A stretch of 64,000 bases of DNA from the NCBI GenBank assembly GCA_963669155.1, contig OZ022589.1, positions 13,952,741 to 14,016,740 on the forward strand, in the 5' to 3' direction. This stretch comes from Arbacia lixula. Lineage: Eukaryota > Echinodermata > Echinoidea > Arbacioida > Arbaciidae. Under the pieces are notes generated by a model. That model saw only the letters and a list, made by a program, of their open reading frames with translations, did not search any database and was not told the origin of the DNA. The translations under genes were made by a program, and so were the position numbers. Positions 35,532 through 47,009 of the stretch are shown one piece after another. Each line of letters opens with the position of its first letter. Position 1 is the first letter of the stretch.

Positions 35532-36155
35532 TTAAAATGGATAGTTCACCCTTAAATTAAGTTGGTTTCAATAAAAGCAGAAATATTAAAGAAACCTCCT
35601 GTATTAGTTAAGGTTTGATGAAAATTTGTAAAAGATAAGAATTAAAAAATATGCTCTTTTAAAATTTTGTTTCATCATGTGCGAAGTGCTCTCCTATATG
35701 TTTTGTGCTGTTGTGAGCACTTTGCATGCATGTTTAATATCATAAAAATCAAAACTTTAAAAAATTACAAATTTTTTATTCTTTGACAGAATTTCATCAA
35801 ACCTTCACTAATGTCTACATGTTGTTGTTGCTGTTGCTGGTTGATTTTAGGTGCATTTTCAATCACACCCGATTATGTACACGCTGGCATAATGTGGGTC
35901 GAATGGCTAGCACGTCACTGAGGAGGTGGCTGGCTCTCCGGAAAGGAGTCTACAACCCCGTGCACATTTAGTTTGTTTGTTTAGTATACTGGTTAGAGGT
36001 CATATTGTTAATAATTTTTGTTAGAGGTGCATTTAAGTTCATGAGAAGCTTATTGTTAATTTTCCTTTTATCTTTGACAATTCATTTCACCCTTTTTCTC
36101 TCACGTGTCTGCTTTTATTGAAAAAAATAAATTTCAGGTTGAACTATCCCTTTAA
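35532..36155. mobile_element. Family A MITE interrupted by about 0.25-kb unrelated DNA
   Basis: The left TTAA-AATGGATAGTTCACCC and right GGTTGAACTATCCCT-TTAA define the ends. Between TTTCATCAAACCTTCACTAA (about 35790) and CGTGTCTGCTTTTATTGAAA (about 36104) lies foreign sequence (35820-36095) absent from the other copies. Confidence 0.75.
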
Positions 36156-36159
36156 AGAT

Positions 36160-36340
36160 AGGGAAGCCCTTTTACAAAAGTCATGAAGCTCAGCATGGAT
36201 CAGCATTTATTCAGCAGTATACCCTAACAATATCGTGTACAATGTCAAATCTCAGTCAAGGCTCTGCAAACTTTTTGAGGAAGCAACAAAAATATCCTTT
36301 ATATTTGAAACACCCTAGCTATATAGCTGTTTCATAGCAA
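36160..36340. repeat. Dispersed repeat R, copy 3 (partial)
   Basis: AAAAGTCATGAAGCTCAGCA, GTCAAATCTCAGTCAAGG and TATTTGAAACACC match copies 1 and 2. Confidence 0.5.
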
Positions 36341-38275
36341 ACATAATCTATACAGCCATTATTTTGTGTGTTATTTAATTATAGTATTTGTGGGTAACTG
36401 TTATTTCATACTGATCATTTTCGTTATCACAATGTCACTTTACAGAAACTGACATACTGTAAATAACTTTGGTTGATGTTTAAATGTCACCAGACAACAC
36501 ACTAAAAAGTCAAATCACATGAAATGCATTTCTGATGCAATTTTTCTATTCTCACCTCACCCCTTCCCTACTCCCAACATGTTAGTTTCACACACATTCT
36601 CCAATTTGTTTACATATTCCAAGAAAACAAATCCTGTTAATCTTTTCCACATATGGTTATCAATTTAAAAAAAACAGATGCATACATGCTTTGTATGTTT
36701 AGCTGGGTTTTCTAGACAGTGATTTGAAAAGCAGTTCCACATTCATGACAGGACACCCTTTACATGTACTTTAAGAAGGTGTGAATTTCAAAAAGTGATG
36801 AATTCTTAAATATCATACTGCATGAGCCAATATTTTCTCTTTTGATGGCATCAAAGACTTTTGATTCTCACAAGATTTTCTAATCACAAATGACACCCTG
36901 GCAACTTCTTTCTTCATTGCCCATATGTGCCCGCTACTTAACTGATTAGAACTAGTATTAACACGTGATAAGACTTGGAGAGTTCCCCTGCAAATGCATT
37001 TATTATTTTGCAAAATTTGCGGCAAGATTTTTTTGTGTTTTATAAGTCGCAAACTTACTTTACAGTAATTCAAGAAAGTTGCAAAAATAAAATCCTCACA
37101 AAACCAAAAGCTTATGTAATAATCAGTACATTGGGTTGGAAATGAATATTTTGTTTCAATCCATAAAACTGCACATTCTAATAATGACTAAATTCTGGCT
37201 AAATTGAGCTACACAAATCAAATTCCTTCTCTTTTTTTTCTAGACACCCTGTGCGACAGCTAATCAGACGTGACTCACAAGATTTGTCAAAAGCCCTCTT
37301 CTTCACATATCCTTTGCATTAAGCATTCTATTTGGTAAACTTGCAATTCCATTTGGGGGTTAGACTGACAACTCAGTCCCACACATACATGCAGTACATA
37401 CACCATACTACACATTAACATGCATCATGGATCACTGTCACTCACTCCATCTAAAGAAAACCTTTCCTACAAGTATACTTTCCTCTGCACATTTCATGTA
37501 CATGTAACTCCAAGCGGTGCAGAAAAAGCTTGATATGCAAATACTGGTTCTATCATACATTTTGGCAAAACATGGAGTAACAAGTTGCTTGCTACACAAC
37601 CTTACAAACTACATACATGTACTGCACTCTAAGCACAGGAAAGATAAGCCCATGCCATGCAAAAGAGGGCCCCCCCCCCCCCCCCCCCCCCGCAAAAGAT
37701 AAAAGAGCCCCTGTGCAAACAAAATCCTCATAAGATGTACCTGTATAATGTAACACATAGTTCAGGATGTTTGTTTCATGAAATCAACTGTGAAAAGTAG
37801 CCCTTGCAAATACATTCTGTTTCCCTTGCTACATGTACATGTACATTGTACAAGTTTTTATGCATGCAAAGTTTTCTTCACATACAGTAGTGCAAGTACA
37901 GAGATATGCAGTATGGCAGCTCACAGTCTCAAATTCACACAGTAAGCGCCATACCATCATTATACCCTTTGAGTCCTCTCTGTAGAGAAGTACATGCAGA
38001 TGTACAGGTTTATAAACCATATTTTGAGTCTACAGCATATATCGAAATCAACTTTTGATGGGATTTGGACCCGCATGGTAAAGCGAAGGTCAACTCAAGG
38101 CTTATGAAGCATGAATCATAACTGTTTATCTCCCTGTAGAATCTGTTGTGTCTATACGCTCCCCGGGGAATCAGATCTCAACTTCCTCTCCCTCGTTTAT
38201 ATTTCAGTGTCAGGGCCCCGTTCACATGAGCCTGTAGTTAGTAGGCTGTGGAATGCATGGTCACAACCGAATCTG
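36341..38275. other. Unassigned sequence with C22 homopolymer
   Basis: No gene supported. A CAG-less candidate acceptor (TTTTTTTTCTAG at about 37243) is followed by a frame that stops too early to continue KH1. Poly-C occupies 37670-37691. TACATGTACATGTACAT lies near 37830-37845. Confidence 0.4.
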
Positions 38276-38777
38276 TTAAAGGGATAGTCCACCCTGAAGT
38301 TAATTAGTTTAAATAGAAGCAGAAATCTGAAAGAAACATATTAGTGGAATTTTGATGAAAATCCGTCAAAGGATAAGAAAGTTATAATGATCTTTTAAAG
38401 TTTTGATTTTGTGACATCACATACAAGGTGATCTCCCATATGTTGTGTTTATTTATTTATTTTATTTTATTTGAAGGTGTGAATTTTCTCAAAAAGACAC
38501 ACCTTTCACTTGTGCATTTGGTACATCATTAGAAACATGTTTATGAAAAAAAAAATGTTGTCAAGAACAGAAAAAAGAGAAATTTATGGAATTATTTTGT
38601 ACACAACATATTGGAGGGCACCTCACATGTGACAACACAAAATTGAAATTTCCAATGTTCATACATTTGTAACTTCCTTATCCTTTGACAGATTTTCGTC
38701 AATCCTTCACTTATGTTTCTTTCATGTTTCTGCTTTTACTGAAACCAACTTATTTTCAGGGTGAACTATTGCTTTGA
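38276..38777. mobile_element. Family A palindromic MITE, full length (about 502 bp)
   Basis: TTAA-AGGGATAGTCCACCCTGAA to CAGGGTGAACTATTGCTTTGA. All inner blocks are present. The right TTAA has decayed to TTGA. Confidence 0.85.
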
Positions 38778-39855
38778 GGGATTGTTCAAATGGGATTGGA
38801 GCATACTTTTGTCCAACATGGAAATTTTTCCTGGTTTAACACATTGTACAGTACATAGTATGTATGAATGAGACAAGGACATTTGCATGATTGTGCATAG
38901 ATGCACATGTACAGGGTTGTAGCATTGATCTTCAATTGACTGGCATACTACCGGGTCCACATCACAATTTGTATCGAGTATCGAGCCCCTTTCACACTCT
39001 TTAGGGTATATTACAGACATTTGAGTCTAATAATTATTGACTGTAAAACATACATGTACTGCACACCCACACTCACACAAGCATGTACTTGAAGATATCA
39101 GTTGTTAATTTGCAAGTGGATTTTGGGATAATGTTCAAGTCAACTACCTCGCTAGCCATGTTCTCAGTAATTCTTACAAGTACAGCATGCCATACATGAA
39201 GCCCTCCTTTGGAAATTAATATAATGTTCACAGTATGTAAATTCAACTCAGCACACTTCTCAAACCTAAATAAAATATACTTTATATCTATTTCTATTTC
39301 AATTTCAAAATTATGGATTGTAGTACAGAACCGTCAACCACTACTACAGTATTTCCTTCAACATCAATAACCTTCTATTGTAAATCAAAGATGCATGATG
39401 CAGTATTTGTCATACATGTACATATGATATTTGGGATGTTTGCAACAATATTAATTCAAGTACAAGGGTATATAAAAAAAATATCAATACACATAAAAGT
39501 GTTTATACAAAATAATTACCTTCAATATCATTAACCTACACTGTAAATGAAATGTGCAATGTACAATACAGCATTTGTCATGTTATGTGTGATGTGGATA
39601 GTCAATAACAACACACGTGCAGGTGACAATAAAAAAGCATTCTGCTGGCAATATATCCTTGCACATTGGCTATTATCACATTTTTCAATATTTGTATTTA
39701 GTGAGCAGGATCATATCAAAGTATATTTCCATATCCAAAGCCAATGTGCTTTTACACACTCCATATATTTTCCATATAGCCAAATCAAGACATCTCTACA
39801 ATGCATTTAACAAAGCATCGACTCATGACATTTTATAACTATTTATGACTTTGTA
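38778..39855. other. Unassigned AT-rich sequence
   Basis: Direct repeats with TCAATATCATTAACCTACACTGTAAAT-like words at about 39357 and 39520. No gene recognised. Confidence 0.35.
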
Positions 39856-40024
39856 GAGCCATTCTCATTGGGCTAAAATAAATCGTGAAATTAGAAAAAT
39901 CGCGAAGTTAGGGTGAAAGTTGACCAGCATAAGTATCAAAAGCCAAATGGTCCTGTTATCCCTGTCTCCTAATTTCATGATTTTTCTAACTTCGCGATGT
40001 TTTAAGCCCAATGAGAATGGCACT
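39856..40024. mobile_element. Second copy of the TTCTCATTGGGCT MITE
   Basis: AGCCATTCTCATTGGGCTAA ... CGCGAAGTTAGGGTGAAAG mirrored by CTAACTTCGCGATG ... AAGCCCAATGAGAATGGC. Same family as 16809-16940 but 35-40 bp longer. Confidence 0.75.
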
Positions 40025-40149
40025 TGTAACTCAAGTTTTATTTACAGCCTTTTTGACATTCCAGCACAATAGCATGGTCTATTTCATATTTTACTGGTAG
40101 TTTACTTATACTCATACTGCTCCATGATAATTCCAAAGCTTTATTCAAA

Positions 40150-40320
40150 GACAGGGTATCCCATGTTGCAAAAGTCATGAAACCCTGCAAGTATCTGCAG
40201 TGTACAACATACTGTATGAAATCTCGTAGTCATTCTGTAGCTTCACAGCAACCCCTATCAGGAAAACTGAAAAAACACACCTGGAGTTTCATATTTCCCA
40301 AACTGGACCTGTATAATGTA
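40150..40320. repeat. Dispersed repeat R, copy 4 (partial)
   Basis: TGCAAAAGTCATGAAACCC, TGTATGAAATCTCGTAGTCA and AGCTTCACAG match copy 1. Confidence 0.5.
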
Positions 40321-40977
40321 CATGTACAGTACGTTTATGTTGTAATTGTGGTTGGGAGAATGTTTCATACACATGTAGAATTATACTGTATACGCCACAC
40401 ATGTATTTAGCAAGCTTAATTTTTGGTGGATCGGGACTTTGCAACAATTTCGCAAGTGGTAAAATTTGCGATCGTAAGAGTACTAGTATTAGTACATGTA
40501 GTACATGTGCGCGTACATATCATATTCATGTCGGGATCAAAGTTAATATTTTTTTGTCTTTTAAAATTGGCGCATAGCGCCCAACTCGCAAAACTCAAGA
40601 AAATGAAAACCCGCAAAATATATGGCATATAAAGTATTTTATCTGTAAAAAGGACACATTACATGTAAAGTCTAGTAGGCCTACACCTGTAGCACTCATT
40701 TTCCTAGCACTGTGTAGTTCAACCATCATACAACTGTGCCAAAGAAAATTGAGGATCAAGTACACTTCTTGGCAAGAACGGTGGGGTTACTGGTCAATTT
40801 GGCATCTTGCTTACGATGTGAAAAATGGGACGCTTGCCAAAGAGAGATACATGTAGGATGTGTGATAGATTAAACTGTGTAATATACCTGTACTTACTGT
40901 ATGAATCTATAGTATAGCTTTTCAGATGATACTTACTTTACAACTTGTCATGATCATTGTGTAGTATGAACACATGT
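40321..40977. other. Unassigned sequence
   Basis: TACATGTA words (40319, 40493-40509, 40659) and no supported gene. Confidence 0.4.
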
Positions 40978-41280
40978 GGCCCGTATTCACAAGCACGGTT
41001 TAACTTACATGCAGACCGCGTACTAAACTTCACGGGGCACTAGATAAATCACCTGATGCTGTCACAAAATCATTGATTTTCATCACTGATGGGTGATGGG
41101 TGATTTCAATTACTCGCTGTAGTTATTCTGTGGACAAACTAAAGATACCATAGTGATTCCAAGGACAAAATCAATGATATTTAATCAACAATAATGTTTC
41201 ATGTTGTTTTATTTGGCATCCCACGAAGGAAGTCCAGGTTTAGTACACATATTAAGTTAAAACACCATTGTGAATAAAGC
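40978..41280. mobile_element. Palindromic repeat starting GGCCCGTATTCACAAGC
   Basis: About 300 bp. The outer ends GGCCCGTATTCACAAGCACG and AACACCATTGTGAATAAAG are imperfect inverted repeats. The centre shares GATTTCAATTACTCGCTGTA and AAATCAATGATATT with copies at 19795 and (inverted) 55352. Confidence 0.65.
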
Positions 41281-41979
41281 TGTTATGTGTACTGTTATTG
41301 CATATACAAGCATGAGCTAATATTCAAGTTTAAAGGTATTAATGGGAATGACTATGAGCCATGATGATGGCAAAGTTGTTCTGCCATCATCACTTAAATA
41401 CCCTCACTTTAAGCAATTCAAGTAATTCTCTAAAACCATTGCACACACAAAAATTGAGAAAAAAACAGCCCTCTTCAAGAAAGTCAGTTTCTTTGAAGAA
41501 ATGTACATGGTATAAACATCATTGACAGTGAGAAGTGGACTGTAAAATCACTGTAAACACAAATAAACATGGAAATCTCAAAAAGTAATAACAACACAGT
41601 TTATGTGAAAAGCCTGCCATTTCTGTTTATTTGCAAGTAGCTCTCTTTCAATTGATGCAGTTACGTGTACCTCATAAAATTGTTTTGCGCACTTGCGATC
41701 CTTTGTTTCTGGAACTATTCTCACCCAGAGAACAAATAAATATCCAATTCACGTCTAGATGTACGTATGTATTAATAACATTCCACATCAATTCTGAGAG
41801 AAGGGATCCGGAGATGCACAGACAGATGTCTGAAGCCAGGCTACGGTTTCAAGATCAGATAGATTTTACAGAGAATGAAAAAGTTGGAAAAGGGGAAAAG
41901 GAGGGGAATTTTTCAAATTGGACAAAATGTGGTAGGGACAGAAAAAGAGAGAGAGTGAGGGTACTATTATAATGGCCAT

Positions 41980-41980
<1 letters not shown>
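41281..41980. other. Unassigned sequence
   Basis: A 113-codon open frame at 41631-41972 has no recognisable domain and ends in GA repeat. Not called. Confidence 0.4.
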
Positions 41981-42046
<66 letters not shown>

Positions 42047-42124
42047 AAGTGAAAGAGAGAGAAAGAAATAAAGAGAAGGGAAAGAAAGAGAAAGAGAGAA
42101 ATAGAAAGAAAGAGAAAGAGAGAA

Positions 42125-42155
<31 letters not shown>

Positions 42156-42345
42156 AAGGGTGAAGAAGGAGGAGGGAGAAGGAGGAGGGAGAAGGAGAAG
42201 GGAGAAGGAGGGGGAGAAAATAGAGAAGGGGGGATAGGGGGAGGGGAAGAATAGAGAGGGAGAGGGAGAGGGGGGAGAGAGGGGGGAGAGAGGGGGGAGA
42301 AAGAGGAAGAATGACAGAGTGGGTAGAAAGGAGAGAGGAAAAAGC
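41980..42345. repeat. GA/GGAGAA purine microsatellite region
   Basis: A long (GA)n array followed by GAAA and GGGAGAAGGAGGA-type repeats. Confidence 0.95.
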
Positions 42346-42417
42346 AGTCTTAATTAACCAGGAAAAAACTTAGAGGAAAATACAGACTTGGAAACAGAGA
42401 GGGAGAAGGAGAAACAC

Positions 42418-42472
42418 ACGAACACAAACACAAACATACACACACAAATACAAACACACACACACACACAGA
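42418..42472. repeat. CA microsatellite
   Basis: ACACAAACAC to (AC)n array. Confidence 0.85.
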
Positions 42473-42867
42473 CAGACCTGTGAGGATCAAGGTCAGTCAT
42501 AATGAGACAATTATCATTTCATGTAGGGTCCATGGTTATATATAAACCTTAGCAAATATGTCTTCCCCCTTTAAGGATCCAGGTAAGTCCAAATGAGAGG
42601 ATTGTCATGTAAACCTTATCAAACCGTGGCTTCCCCCTTTAAGTCCAGGTCCCCCCCCCCCCCTCCAGGGGCTCCAATTTAAAGCTCTGCCCCTGCAGAA
42701 ATTGGAACTAATCCTAGTTTACCCTCTAAGCATCCTCTTCACCAAGGTCAGGTTTGAAGAGGCATTTGAGGCCACTCAACAACTGTTTCTTTCTCTGTCC
42801 CTCTAGCCTAGCTTCCACACTCTCAGACATTTCTCATTTCTCATCCCAAAACTGAAAGATAAGAGAC
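42473..42867. other. Unassigned sequence
   Basis: Contains a duplicated AAGG-TCCAGGT-AGTCC-AATGAGA block (42487, 42576) and a C14 run near 42650. No gene. Confidence 0.4.
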
Positions 42868-43523
42868 TTAAAGAGATAATTTACTCTTGAGAAAAGTTGG
42901 TTTCAATGAAAGCAGACACATGAAATTAACATATTAGTGAAGCGGTGAAGGTTTGACAGAAATCCGTCAAAGGATAAGAAAGTTATGACCTTTAAAAATG
43001 TTGATTTTGTGAGGTCACATTTGAGGTGTTCTCCCATATTTTTTGTACAATCTTTTTCGGAAATGTGCATTTCCTGAAACACATGAAATTAACATATTAG
43101 TGAAGTGGTGAAGGTTTGACAGAAATCCGTCAAAGGATAAGAAAGTTATGATCTTTAAAAATGTTGATTTTGTGAGGTCACATTTGAGGTGTTCTCCCAT
43201 ATTTTGTGTACAATCTTTTTCGGAAATGTGCATTTCCTGAAACCTGTGCATTTGATTCATCATTAGAAATACATCTTTACACACATACCAGTATGAAGAA
43301 AAAATCATTCCGTTGTCGAAAACAAAAAAAGAGCAATTTATGGAATTATTCTGTACACCATATATGGGAGAGCACCTCGCACATGAGGTCATAAAATTGA
43401 AAATTTCAAAAGATTGATCTCTTGACAAATTTTTGTTAAACCTTCACTAATATGTTTCTTTCATGTTTTTTTCTTTTATTAAAACCAACTTATCTTCAGG
43501 GTAAACTTCATGTATCCCTTTAA
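42868..43523. mobile_element. Family A MITE with 163-bp internal tandem duplication
   Basis: The ends are TTAA-AGAGATAATTTACTC and CATGTATCCCT-TTAA. The block starting ACACATGAAATTAACATATT at 42916 is repeated at 43079 almost without change (one AGCGG/AGTGG difference seen early on). This is a recent local duplication of the left arm; the right arm is single. Confidence 0.85.
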
Positions 43524-43764
43524 TATTCTGTATCTTTCTCCTCTTTTCTCCAGGGAAGCCGGAGATGAAATTGAGAATGCCTAGTCCATTGCAGCCAGAC
43601 CTCTTTATCAAATAGTTTGTTTTAGAAATGCCTAACAAGCTGGAAGCAAGACTACTCTCCCTCATTCCTTCCTATCTCTCTTCTACATGCACCAAACAAA
43701 CTTCAAAAGACAGTCTGCTCCTGCTGTACTGGCTCAAGCTGAGTCTTTGCCTATAGGCTATGGG
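43524..43764. other. Spacer between MITEs
   Basis: Contains AGAAATGCCTAACAAGCTGG, a word block shared with 17271, 34738 and 8727. No gene. Confidence 0.4.
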
Positions 43765-44131
43765 TTAAAGGGCATATATACTGTACTGGGAAGGCAAAAA
43801 AGCCTTCAAAATGTAATTATTACTTGCCAATGGTCTTACATTCATGTATTGTCCATTTTAGAAGCTTGCTGAAGGTTATTTGCCCTCAAATTATCTAAAT
43901 TTGGAGTAATGAGTGATTAAATCACAAATCCTCAAAGTGTTCGGCCCGAACATTTTGAGGATTTAATCATTAATCATTAATTACTCCATATGTGGATCAT
44001 TTGAGGGCAAATAACTTTCAGCAAGCTTCTAAAATGGACAATACATGAATTTAAGACCATTGGCAAGAAGATTCCTAATAATTACATTTTGAAGGCTTTT
44101 TTGCCTTCCCAGTACAGTATATGCCCTTTAA
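43765..44131. mobile_element. Family B palindromic MITE, copy 2 (367 bp)
   Basis: TTAA-AGGGCATATATACTGTACT mirrored by AGTACAGTATATGCCCT-TTAA, pairing across the full length. The central loop is at GTGTTCGGCCCGAACAT. Confidence 0.9.
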
Positions 44132-44279
44132 AGTATACATGTTTCAAGGGAGGGTGTTCAATGTACTGGGTTAGATGAAACCATTCCATTTTTATGCATG
44201 CATTTACATGTACAGTAGGGTTTTTCAAGTGATTCAAATTTGACATTGTCACAATGATGATGATGATCATCATCATCAT

Positions 44280-44434
44280 GGCCATGTTGCCGATAGTTTT
44301 TCAATTATTGTAACTTACCGTCAATGGTAACTACCATGACAACAGCCATTGAGCTCTCATTATTGCACTTGTTGCCATGATAGTTACCATTGATGGTAAG
44401 TTACAATAATTGAAAACCTATTTGCAACATGGCC
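44280..44434. mobile_element. Palindromic element GGCCATGTTGC ... GCAACATGGCC
   Basis: The left arm (TTTTCAATTATTGTAACTTA, then ATGGTAACTACCATGACAAC) is the reverse complement of the right arm (GTTGCCATGATAGTTACCAT, then TAAGTTACAATAATTGAAAA). The hairpin is 155 bp with a short loop. Confidence 0.85.
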
Positions 44435-45422
44435 CAGGTGGTGCAACAGAGTGCTGATGTGGTCTTCACAAGAGCATGCCATTCAACTCCGTTCTCTGTT
44501 AAGTGGGTTGCAATGATAATGATGTATGTATGTACCTGAAATTGTTGGAGAAAAAGCTAAATACATGTAATCATGCACGTCTGCTCATGAGGACATACAT
44601 TGTATAGGTTTTCTCTTTATTTGATTTGATTTATTTTATTCATTTACAGTTTGTGTTCTTTACTTTTTGAAAAAAAAAAATATAAATTTGGTCAATTAAT
44701 GAGCTATACACTAGCTCCCACATATAAATGTAACTAAATTGTAACTCAAAGTTATAAGTCAATTTTCACTAAAACATTGTAACTCAAAGTTTAACTCAAT
44801 TGTAACTCAAAAATTGTAACTCAAAGTCTATGTAATACAGTTACAGGTGTATGATGTGTGTATGTAGCACATACCCCACAGCTCATGAGTTTTCAACACG
44901 AACAGGATACGACGCTAATGTTACAATCAACAAGTCCATAACGAGCCCCGATCGTATCGCACTTGCGAGACATGATAAATTGTACCAGACCTACAGTGTA
45001 CATGTCTATAATACATGCACATGAGGGCCTTCCCATCATGCAATGGGCATGTACTTGTCGAGAGAGAGTTTTTTAATCACGATGTGGAGCGGAAATCAGA
45101 AACTGCCTCCTTCCCCGAGGCAGTCACATGACCAATAGTTTAGAAGCCCTTTTTTTCTCTTTGCTCGATCGACATACAGTGATGTGATGTCACTGAATTA
45201 CATGTTTGGTACAAACAAAAAGCGCTGGAACACATGTATCGCATAGTCTGAGTCTTCATTAAACAGGAGGATTTGCTTACTGCCATCTTAAACTTTCTGT
45301 GGCATAAAAAAAAAGAATGCATGTCCTAAAAAAGGAAAAATATTCAATCTATCTCAACTCTTGCCAATCCATTTCTCTGCATTTCTACATTGATTTGATT
45401 CCACTTAGAGTTGCACTACAGC
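44435..45422. other. Unassigned sequence
   Basis: Short tandem TTGTAACTCAAAG words (44735-44830). No gene recognised. Confidence 0.4.
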
Positions 45423-47009
45423 TTAAAGTTGAATTAAGAAGGGCGCGAATTCCCGTAAATTTTGGTTATACACACTTTATATAGTTCATATAGGCTGTTC
45501 AAACAGAGAGCATATCAGAAAACTCATTTGAACGCTCAATATTCTGGTTTGAAAGTCGATATAAATTAGCCTGTTTAGAGTCCCCGATAAGCCTTGGACG
45601 CATAGGTACACGCTGAGCGTGACGTCACGGACGGGATTTGGGTAATATCCAGTGTCTGGTATCAATACAAAAATCAGTGCAGAAAGAGAGAGAAGATTTT
45701 ACCAATGTTTTTCAAAGGAAGCCATATCAAGCAATTACAAATCATATATACAAATCTTTACTCTCCCTATGTAGAAAAAAGTATAAATAACGGTTTTCAA
45801 GTCTTAAATTGTGAAGTAAGATTGCAAACGATGAGTTATTAGTCAATATTTTCACTTGATTTTCTTATTTTCTACAACTTGAGAATACTAGCGTAAAGTA
45901 GATCCGGCCATCGCCACCCAGCTCATACACACTTGAGCGCGCTGCTTGCTTGAACTTGTCCAGTATACTGCATGCTATGCGTATGGGCGCTCGTGTGTGT
46001 GTGTGTGTGCATGCTTGCAGCCAGCGCACGTGTACTCTATATTTATGTTGTGACGTGATCGCGAGAAACTTGTGCATGTTGGCTTTCTTTAGCTTTGACT
46101 TTCGTTGTGCATAATTAGCTTTCTTTCGATCTCGATCTCGCTGTTGACAAAAAAATAGTACCCAATAATGGAGCCATTTAGTGTAGAGTTGGAGCAAAAT
46201 GACCTTTATATGGACTTTGAAGACTTTATGGAAGATGATGAAGCTGAAGGAGGTGATGAAGGAGAAGAAAGCACGAACGAAGATGATGATGAAAGCTGGG
46301 AAGATGTCTCTTCAACAAGTGACGATGATGGGGAAATTGGAGAGCAAGGGGTGGTCGATCCAGTTGAAGTTCCCCCTGCTGCAGGCGGGGAAGTAAACGA
46401 AGAACCGGTAGCACCTGGGGTCCCACAGCCATACCTTCACGAGCATTTTCTATTTCACAAGTTCTCGCACACATATAATCACCAACTGATTGCCAGATGC
46501 ACTGATTATTACATTGAATTTACAATTTTATCTCTCATCCGCGGTGTTGAAGTCGAAAGACAAGGCAGTAAAATCGCTTCAAATGAGAAATATTGGAACA
46601 CTAGAGACACATCATTGACTATATGACATTGCTTAATTCTCATTTATTTTTAAAAATCATTCACTTAAAACCATAACAATAGAAGAAAAGTTCTGACGTG
46701 AAAGTAAATTCATTCATAATTGTACTAGCGTGTATGTCTATGCACACAATATACTGCACTGCTCGCTTTGTTTACTTTCTCACTGTGACCCAAATCCCGT
46801 CCGTGACGTCACAGTGCTCGAACAATAGTCTCGAGTACTCATCGCCGGAGCGATCAGAGAAAATATGGTGAGGGATAAATCGTCTAAATTTAATATTCTA
46901 AGCTTATTTTAGGGGGTTAAAAGGTCTCTCATAGGTAAGCTAGTGTCATAAGGATGATATTAATGCAAATATCTCATTATTTGGGATCGTCTTCTTAATT
47001 CAACTTTAA
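45423..47009 (+). mobile_element. TTAA-flanked 1.59-kb DNA transposon with bipartite inverted repeats
   Basis: The outer 19 bp (TTAAAGTTGAATTAAGAAG, 45423-45441) are a perfect inverted match of 46991-47009. If TTAA is the target duplication, the terminal repeat is AGTTGAATTAAGAAG. A second perfect 25-bp inverted pair lies at 45619-45643 and 46788-46812, containing TGACGTCA then CGGACGGGATTTGGGT, about 195 bp from each end. The DNA between outer and inner repeats is not conserved between ends, though its length is. Inside is one ORF (46168-46626), preceded by a CpG- and TG-rich stretch. TTAA targets suggest a Kolobok- or piggyBac-type mobiliser; no transposase is encoded. A truncated relative is at 1-844. 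Confidence 0.8.
46168..46626 (+). CDS. Acidic 152-residue ORF inside the TTAA transposon
   Basis: It starts at ATG 46168 and ends at TGA 46624-46626. Residues about 9-22 read EQNDLYMDFEDFMED and are conserved in the second element copy (1-78, minus strand), which argues for past protein-level selection. Residues 20-60 are very acidic (Glu/Asp with Ser), 61-90 are Pro/Val/Glu-rich, and the last 60 include PYLHEHFLFHKF and then IARCTDYYIEFTILSLIRGVE. No DDE transposase, THAP or HTH motif is visible. It may be an N-terminal exon of a larger lost protein, with the C-terminal part read-through into non-coding DNA. An acidic start followed by a PY-x-x-EP-like motif occurs in invertebrate proteins with the P2X7-cytoplasmic-type Cys-rich domain, but that domain is absent, so this remains speculation. 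Function is unknown. Confidence 0.5.
   Translation: MEPFSVELEQNDLYMDFEDFMEDDEAEGGDEGEESTNEDDDESWEDVSSTSDDDGEIGEQGVVDPVEVPPAAGGEVNEEPVAPGVPQPYLHEHFLFHKFSHTYNHQLIARCTDYYIEFTILSLIRGVEVERQGSKIASNEKYWNTRDTSLTI

Noticed and set aside
37243-37315. Possible next KH1 exon after a good acceptor
   Set aside because: In the required phase 0 it meets a stop after nine codons and does not resemble the expected KH1 beta-3 segment.
43015-43428. 137-residue open frame on the minus strand
   Set aside because: Contained in a family A MITE with a tandem duplication, which repeats the peptide; other copies do not keep the frame.
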